From NCBI GenBank assembly GCA_026260175.1, contig JAKCWW010001129.1, forward strand, positions 51,838 to 77,977: a stretch of DNA of 26,140 bases, given 5' to 3'. The notes under the pieces are model-generated. The model was not told the origin of the DNA and did not search any database. It saw nothing but the letters and a program-made list of their open reading frames with translations. Origin of the DNA: Reticulitermes lucifugus. Taxonomy: Eukaryota; Arthropoda; Insecta; Blattodea; Rhinotermitidae. A program made the position numbers and the translations under genes. Every line of letters begins with the position of its first letter. Within the stretch, counting starts at the first letter, position 1. Positions 12,301 through 21,300 of this stretch are shown here, piece after piece.

Positions 12301-15300
12301 GATACATTTACGTTTTTAAGGTTATTCTTCCCCGTTGTGTTTTTAGCATCACAGTAAAACTCGACAAACGGTCCATCAACACAACATTCTTAGACGTCGA
12401 AAGAAAGCTACATGTCTCGGCTACTGAAGATATCCATCATCGGACTGTACATAAAAGAATTTATTTATTTTACACCAACTTCAAACTGTTTTATGTGCAA
12501 TTTTAGGTGTCCCTTACAAATCCAACACCGTACCCGTTCTGGTGTACCCTCCAGAACCAAACGCCCGCAACATGACTTTCATCCTGAATGGATATCCAGT
12601 GGACCCGAAAGAAACGGAGGAAATGCTGTCCAGAGTCACAGGCGGACGAGTGAAAATCCAAAACGTCCAGCCATTGCCTGTGAGGAAGATTCGGAGCGAC
12701 GACTCAGGAAAATCTTTGGACGAGAAGTAAGTCCAGTGACGCTTCACAAATTAAAATATTTTGTCCTATTTTCGGCAAGACAATAAAATTACAATTCACA
12801 TATTTTGGGATATTTATTTTCAACGTCAGTAACAACCACTCGGATATAATGTTACTGACATTGCATTAGTTCTCCGCACAGTTTCTGCCGCAACTGAAGC
12901 ACTTATCTAAATGTGGGGAAACATTTTCTGTTCCTGTTAAAAGATATATTGTTCTGTGTTACCAGTCGTCTTGTCACAAAAGTTTTCAGCTCGCGATAAT
13001 CTTTAAATTTCCGATCAACAAGATGTTGCTTCTACACCGGAAAGAGATGACAATCTCGCGGCGACAAATAATCTTTTCCTAATCAAAGTCAATGTAGATT
13101 GCTTAGAAATTGGTTGCCAAGAAATTTTATTCTTTGACAGACCCACCTGTCATAAGAATAACTAAGAATGGCACATTAATTCACATAATAACGTTCAAAA
13201 AGGAATACTAAATTGCCAAGTACTATAACACTATCGTTTTTTTCTAAGTTGGGGACGTGAAGCCCCATGATTAAAGAGGTACCATGCTGCTAGTTTTATA
13301 CAAGTTGCTTCTACACACTGATTTGTGTTCCTTTTCCGGTTTAACCTTGAAAAACAAAACCAGAAAAGAAATACAAAACACATTTTATAAGGTGATTCCT
13401 CTACCCATCTTATTGTACAGTAGTGAAACACAGGTACTGAACCAAAAAGATTATAGTTTACTAACTTCCGCAGAATTTTTTTTAAAGATCGGTTAAAGGT
13501 TTTACAAGACTGCATTGCTTTCGCAATGAAGATATTAGACAAGAGCTAAACGTCACTCCCATAATTGCAAATGTTGATAGCTGCAGGAAATGTTGGGGAG
13601 AATATTTACTAAGAATGGCTAGATCACGATTCTGAATACCGCCTTAAATTATAATCGCAAAGGTAGAAAGGTTGTGGGACGTCCGAGAAAAAGATGGGTG
13701 TTGTGAATTCGGAACAGGCTGAAGGCCTAACCCTTGAAAGAAAGACAGAAAGAAGAAGAAGAAGATGATGATGAAGATGATGACGACGACGATGACGAAG
13801 CTTCTACACACTACAGTTTTTATGGTGCCATATTCACGGCAAACCCTGAAGTGGCCATAACCAGTTTAAGATTTCAGACACCAAACTTATAGAAATTTCA
13901 TTTGTGAAATTTCGTGATATCTTTTCCGGAAACAATTTCCGTGGGCAATGGTATATGCCTTATAGCAGTGCATCTCAGCTCGTAGGCAATGTTATATGCA
14001 TTATAGCAGTACTTCTTGGACAGTGCACATATAAACCAGACCTATTGCTTACGTTTCAAAATCGCTAAGAAATAAGCTATTTATTTTTTAATGAATTTAA
14101 GTTTATTGTCTCACAGATACGACAAATGTCAGAATAAAACAATCATAAGTCATGATCTTAAAAACTTCGATGAACCATATGTTAAACATGTGTTATGGCC
14201 GACGTCTGCTTGGGAAGTTAGTTATATACAAAGCTGTTTCGTGAGGAATGTTTTCTGCCATTACCTCGTGACCTAAAGAGGTGGGAACGAAGGTTACATT
14301 TCTTCTGGGTAGCCTAATGGGCTACAATGTGAGGTGTTTTGTTCATAGGTCCGTTGTGTCGGCTAGGGTCCTGTATGACGACAATCCCACGGTGGATTTG
14401 ACGAACATTCAAAGTGCACTTCGGAACAACCAGAGCACAACAGTTGTCTACAAGCAAGAGAAAGTGGTAAGTTCTGTTGCAAACTAAGTACATACCTGAT
14501 GTCCGTCCAGTATCTCAAAAAGGTATGTATTCCCGAAGCTGTTATTGGAATTTTTCATTGATATAATCCTTTCGGTCGCACTATGGCGCTGGAGTCAACT
14601 CAGCCTCTTACAGAATTGAGTATTTACTAGGAGTATTTCCTGGGGGGTAAAGACGGCCGGTGAGTAAGGCTGACAACCTTACCACATTCATGTGCCGATT
14701 GTCTAGAAATCTGGGAGCCTCAACATCCTGCAACCCTAAGGGCCTGTCCAGGCCTGTAATGGCCCCACGCCGAGAGCTTATTCAGCCTGCGTGTAACAAT
14801 GTTGTCATGCAGAGCAACAAAATTGACCCGCCGTGTATGACCTCCCAAAGTACTCGTACTATCTTAAACTGTATAATTAACAACGTACATAATTTTTTCA
14901 ACACTTGTTGATCTGCTGTGTCCAGGAAGAGTACCATCGGGCGGAGAGCGCACTGTTCTGGATCCTCATGCTTCTGGCCATTCTGATCGTCATCATTATC
15001 GTTCTTCTATTGCTGTGCTGCATTTGTCCAGGCTGTCCATTGTATGCAAATCCGAAGTAAGTGCCTTTTAATCACTATACAGATTTATTTATGTCGGCCT
15101 AGTATAAAGATATGTGCTGCCGGGTAACATTACATTATATTTACTAGTTGAGGCAAAATTTACAGAAGACTCTTTCCGCTTAAACCAGGTTTTCGCAGGA
15201 CACGGCCTCATTTCTATTTGTTTAAATAATTTTCAACACCTATCCGTCTATGTATAAGCCAGATTTGGTGGTGTTTATACAATCCCTCCAGTTCTTCTAG

Positions 15301-18300
15301 CCCAAATATCTTCATCCTCAATTCTGTAACGTAATCCTTGACTTCCTTATTGTATTTGGTAAATCTAACACCTTTCCTCATGTTCTGTTTTATTAATGCT
15401 ATTAATAATATTTTCAAATTCGTTCAGTTTGTTCAGTAGCTACACAATTCTAAAACTCATAAAATTGTCTCCGGATATCATCTAAACAAATTGGCTATAA
15501 CATGACCCCTAATATCTTATCATACCAATTGTATTAGTAAGGTTTAAAGATTTTCTGTCTTCGATGTGATTTTGTCACCACTTGCATTAATTAGAGTTTC
15601 AACACATATTAGTCATAAAATGTTGAGTTCTCGATGTATAGTTTTTAAGACAGTGAAGGCATACGACATAGGTTTTCATCCCCGAAAGTGCAGGTGTGAA
15701 AATTTTATCTGAGCCTTAATCATATTACCCGAGGAAACGAGAAAGACTTACAGAATTTTCGTCGATGAATCTAAATAAAAAAAAAATTACTTACTAGCTC
15801 TAAAGTTAGATGAGAGGATAATATTAAAAGTGTTTTGAAAATAGGCTGGGGGGTTAGTTGGACTGGTTCAGTTGGCTCAAGATGTGGTCCAGCAACGGGG
15901 TCTTAGGAGCATGGTATTAAGGGTATTGGTTACATAGAAAGCAGGACATTTTTTACCAGTCGTTAAGACTACAGATCCTCAATGAAGACTCTGCTTAGCC
16001 TGACAATATTCTTCTTCATTTCATGGCATACAACATCCAGAGAGTTCCGACTTACCATTCTGTCGTTTCCAAGCTTTCGTAAAGCAACCTTTAATTGAGA
16101 CATACCTTGTAGTATGCATTGGTGCCCAGCCTTTTAGTTCAACGTGTTTATGAGAGCACCTGTGCCGCCAAAAATTTGCAGGACTCTTTTAGCACCGATT
16201 AAGGGAGATATTATCACTCGCACAACGTTTGGCATTTCAATGCTTACAAACGTCTTCACCATAACAGAAAATGGGGACAAGGAAGGAAGTTAATAAGAGC
16301 TTATGTGAAGTGGAACTATGAGCTTTTCAAGAAGAGCTACTCATTGCTTTCAATTTCCCAAACAACACAAAATTACGTTAAGAAGGGGCAGTTTTAAAGC
16401 GATATAACTCGTCCCTAGCAAGGAAATTTTTAATTTATTGCATCATATAACCACAAAGCAAATATAAGGCAGGCGAATTGTATGTAATTTGGCTGTGTGT
16501 GTGTGCTTTTTAATGCGGCTGGACTCAGGAAAAGACAGCAGGTTGATGCTCAGGCAGACACCGTGCACCTTGTGGTAAAGGAACACGGCAATGGCATGGA
16601 GACAAAAGCAGTGCAAGGTGGGTGAGTAGTTGAGACCCGTTAAAGCTCACTGGGTATACACCGCCAGGTTTGACACTAAGAATCTGCACTTTGCTCCCAC
16701 AATTTATTTACGCATTCCACATGATGCTTATATTAAACAGCGATTATTTCCCTGTGCAAAATTTACCGAGTGGTCTTTCTGATTGAAACACACTGCACTA
16801 CTCTTTTGTGAGGTACAAACCGAATCTTTGTTTATACTGTAGATTAATTTTAGTCTTCAAAGATTAATTACACTGCAGTTAGCTGAAAGTTGTTTGAGGT
16901 CTCGAATGTATTTAATACTGGTGAAATATCAGCTGAATTCCCGTCTTATTGTTTCCACAGAGAACCCTTACGTTGGCCAAATGAAATACGTTACAATTTT
17001 TGAAGGAAAATTTAAATTAACTGTTTCAGTAGGCAGTGCCATGGCTCAGGCGGTTAGTCGCCGGCCTCCCACCGCGGAGGCCCGGGGTCGGTCCATGTGG
17101 GATTTGTGGTGGACAAAGTGGCACTGGGACAGGTTTTTTCCCCAGTCAATTTCATTCCTCCGGTGCTCCATTACTTGGAAAAATTAAAAAAACTGATCAT
17201 TTTTCTCTTCATTTTTCTCACAAGAGTTGCACAATAAGCCTTAAGGCTGCGGCGCGTCCATAGCATTTGCTGCGGGGCCCTTCTCCACAAAAAAAATAAC
17301 TTGCAGTAAATATGCATAATAAATAATATTTTTGCCACGGATCGAGAATGTAGTGCGGACTGAAGCATATCACTTTCTGCCATTTTCTGGTTATGTTCTT
17401 AAATACTAGACACAACAGCCGCAGAAAACGTACTTTGTCCACCATAAACCCTATCCTCTACAGACTACATTTTAAAGTATTCTTGAATAAGCCAGTTGTT
17501 ATGAAAAATTACAGGACTTTTACTCCTGGACTTCAGTAACGTTTTTGTCATGACACTCTGAAGTATCTATATTGGTTTAGTTTTCGATATTGGTTACAGT
17601 TTTAACTAGTAATATCGGAGCCGTAACCATTTGAATACCTATCGTGTGTGATAACCCCAGTTATCTGTGTATCACTGTATAAAGTAGTGCCGTATAATAT
17701 ATTCGGCTTTATCCCATTAGAATCTGTTATGTTGAAATAACTGCCATTGCTGTTGTAGCATAAGAATGTTATTCTTCACATAAAGGCCTAAATATTTGTG
17801 TATATGAATGTAGCTCTAAACAGAAATTAATAGTTTGAATTATTGAAACAGAAGTCATGTTTAGAATTTACATGTGGTTTACTTGGATTCAAATAAATTT
17901 TATACCTTCTGAGGGACTGTTTAGGTTGTGGCCGTAATTTTTCGTCTTTGTTCTCCACAATGCGTTAATTTGTATTGAAATGAAGGCCAAAATAGTAAGT
18001 ATGTATATCTGAATACGCCTGTGTGTGGGGGGGGGAGAGAAATAGGTGGGAAACACTAAGCTACAACGTGATGATACATGATCATCAGCAGCAGAGAGCT
18101 GGTTTCGAATATTATAATAATATGGGTAGCAATTTAAATGTAATTTACTGCATGGAACAAAATGCCACTTGAGAAGCTACTTGTCGTACAGTCGATCAAG
18201 GAGTTGGCTGCCTGTTTTATGAAACGCGAAGTTCTTTAGTCGTGTTCGCAAGGCCTGATAGTACGCCCTACCCTGAGGAAAGAAAATCATATTTTCTCAC

Positions 18301-21300
18301 ACTACCGCGGCAAGAAGCAACTTAATATTAATTTCTCACCTATGCCTAGACATCCGAATTTGTCTCGACCCTGTTTTTAAGACAAAAAATTTTTGTATTT
18401 ATTTCTCAGTTGTCCCATTTCCATGCCATGTACCACCCAACTCGCTATGCTTTTTGGTTTTGGAGCTTGTATATTAATGCTTAGGATATATTGAAATCAA
18501 TAAATATTTTTACGATATTTTTAATCTGAAGTGAAGAGACCGCTTGGAAGGCCTAAGCAAGAATGGGTGGAATATTAAAATGATCTTATAGTAACAGACC
18601 GTCAGGAGGTGGACTGGATTTAAGTTGCTCAAAAGGGGGTTCAGGTACGGGATTATAGGGCCACGATAATGAAATATTAGAGATGAGGAATTCCTTTACC
18701 AACTGAGCGACTATCAGCTTATCAAGTAGGATCCTATTCATTGAAGTGAGGTAATTATTTACGTTGTGTTTGGGCCCCTTGCCAAAAGTAACTACAGACA
18801 GTTTATTGTGTTCTTGTCAGCCGAATGGGTGGGACATCGAAGAGAAGCTTGGAGTGCCGATCAGCGGCAGGAGAGGCGCCAATCCTGGCGGTTCAATCGC
18901 AGGAACGTACCCAATAAGGAACACGAAGATTTCAGAAGTGTGCTGGACGACAGACAACATATTTACGATATCAACGGGCCGGCCGCAGCCTCAGTAAGCT
19001 TGAGAGGACCCGACGACAGGCACTCACTGCACAGCCTTCCTACTCAACACATGCGCCTCCGGGACAGACCAACTGTTATCTACACACGCGAACTTCAGGA
19101 CCTACAACGCCAGGCGGACTTGGGACGCCGCGATATATACCTTGAGGATATTGAGGGGACAGAATACCTCCCTGAAGGTCAGACACTAGACAATAGAAGA
19201 GTTAGAGGCAGAATTCCTCATCGCGAAATTCGAATCAACGCAGAGGAAGACCATGATACTGACTCGATGAGAAGACATGAGGTAGAAAGGGGCTCTGATC
19301 TGGGTAGAGGCAGCGATTATAGACGTAACGACGCTAATAGAGATATGGATAAGGAAGGCCGAGAGTTCCGCATTTTGCTCCATCGGGGGAGCAATCAGCG
19401 GACTTCGTATGTCCATGCGGCAGCAGAAGCTGCAGCCGACTTGAGCACAGTAGTACCTTCGCGAAGGGAACAATTCTATATACGCGATGGAGATGCTGAA
19501 ATACTGCGGCTTGTAACGAGAGGGAGATCACTGGATGAGCAAGAGTTTGCTCAGGTGGGACCCCAACCCCAGCAGAGACCAATGACACTTGTTCCACCTC
19601 GAGAGCATCGTGATGTGAGGGCTGACGATGGCAAGGAGATCATTATGCAGCGCTTTATGGAGGACCAGCGCAATAACAGTAGCAGTCAGCAGGCAGAAGA
19701 CACTGACGACAGAGGACTGCTGGCGAGTTTGCATCAGCAAGATGTGCTGGTGAGAAGACTCCTAGAGGACGAAGCGCGTTTGAACAACACCTTGCTGCTC
19801 ACTGAGGCTCTCGTCGCTCAGCGCCAGCACGAGCAGTTTCTGGCAACAGCGGGAGAAAACATAGAGACGCAGAGTCTTCCGGGGCAGACCACAATGGCTA
19901 CTCAGACAGATGTGGACTCCAGCACTCAGACCGAGCCACTGCACCTCATGAGACCTCCCAGAAGACGTGCCAGGAGCGACAATGATGATTCCTATACAGA
20001 GGAAGAAGACGAAGAGGGAGAAGTTAATAATAAAGATGCCGTGAAGTTAAACTCTTCCGGAAATGCAATATATGGGTTTTGGATTAAGAAGCAACGAAGT
20101 AAACGGAGGCGCAATTCCTTTCACAGAGGAGATTTAAGAGCAAAACGGGCAGGAGGGAAGGGCGGCTTCCTTGTGTCCGGTAAAAGACACAAGATCAAGA
20201 CTCCAATACTTGAAGAGACCGAGAGTGCACTGGAAGCCGCTGAAGGACAGCACGATTACATCACATTCGGCAGTTACGCGCAGAACAAAAGTAGCATGTT
20301 GCGACGTCGGAAAAACAAGGCTAAAATTGCTACCACTTCAGGAGAAATGGAAGTGACGATTTTGCCGAATCAGCTACAAAATGAACCGGAGGACTTTGAA
20401 GAGACGCCGACAGACTCACTGGAAGAAGGATCGCCCTCCAATAAGAAGCACCCATTACGTGACAACAAGACGGATAGCCACAGAACTCAAACAACAAAAA
20501 CAATTTCCACATCTGTAGACGATGTGAGACACGTAAATTTTGAGAGCGGTGGAGGGCATCGTATCGAATTTCAGGATAGTGGGATTCGTGGAAGGGGGAG
20601 AGTTCAAGCGTTAACTGACGCTGCATCAAGCGACTCCAATGGGCATCCTTCGGAACAGCAAAGCTCAGCTGAAGCTAAAGACAATGAGAGGCACAACGTG
20701 CCGGAATCTATTTATGAAAGAGGCGTAAACCAGATGCGTAACAACAGGTCTGATACGGGATCGGATGTTTTTACATCTAGTAGAATATTTCGACGCAATT
20801 CTATTCCGAATAACGAGAAGTTTGACAAGAAAAACGGATCGTCCAGGCGAGGATCCCTTTCTGAACCTGGTCGAAATGAGGTGCAAGACATATCGCAGAG
20901 ACAGACTGTATCTAGTACAGCGAAATCTGTAAGCCACGTTAACAAAGTGGGGAAAAGGAACGAAGATGGTTCAATGAGTGGTCCTGTCGCAAGAAAGGGT
21001 TCGCGTTATATGGAATGGTATAAAACTAAACGAGAAGAAAGGGAAAGAAAAAAAGAGGAGGAAAAAGAGGAACAGAAAGACAAACAAAAGAAGAAACATA
21101 AAACCAATCAAAATAATCTAACAGACAAAAAAGCGGCTAAAAATTCAGAAAAAGGGAAACGGGGACCTTTGACCGAAAATAGAGGTCAACGGAAAGTACA
21201 AGAAGTAGAAGTGGATAAAGAGTTGGAAAGGGCAGAGGAACAAATTTTAAAGGTAACAGTATTTGATGACGATATGGACTCTGGAATCGCCATGTCATCC

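Larger units (their letters stand above)
15057..16528 (+). other. Cadherin intron 10
   Basis: Contains two weak transposon scraps (15214-15417 and 15845-15910). The remainder is unremarkable AT-rich sequence. Confidence 0.8.
16618..18820 (+). other. Cadherin intron 11
   Basis: Contains an unused-looking but strong acceptor at 16960, the family C SINE, and two decayed retrotransposon ends in opposite orientation (18120-18290 minus, 18525-18680 plus). A tRNA D-arm-like string gctcagttggtaaagg lies on the minus strand at about 18694-18714. Confidence 0.8.

Noticed and set aside
18694..18714. tRNA D-arm-like string gctcagttggtaaagg on the minus strand
   Set aside because: No B box or matching arms at the right distance; could be a SINE crumb but too short to call.
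18766..18820. ATG-initiated start of the 888-codon open frame as a separate gene
   Set aside because: A clear acceptor ends at 18820 and exon 11 joins in frame at 18821; the 55 bases before it are intron that happens to be open.
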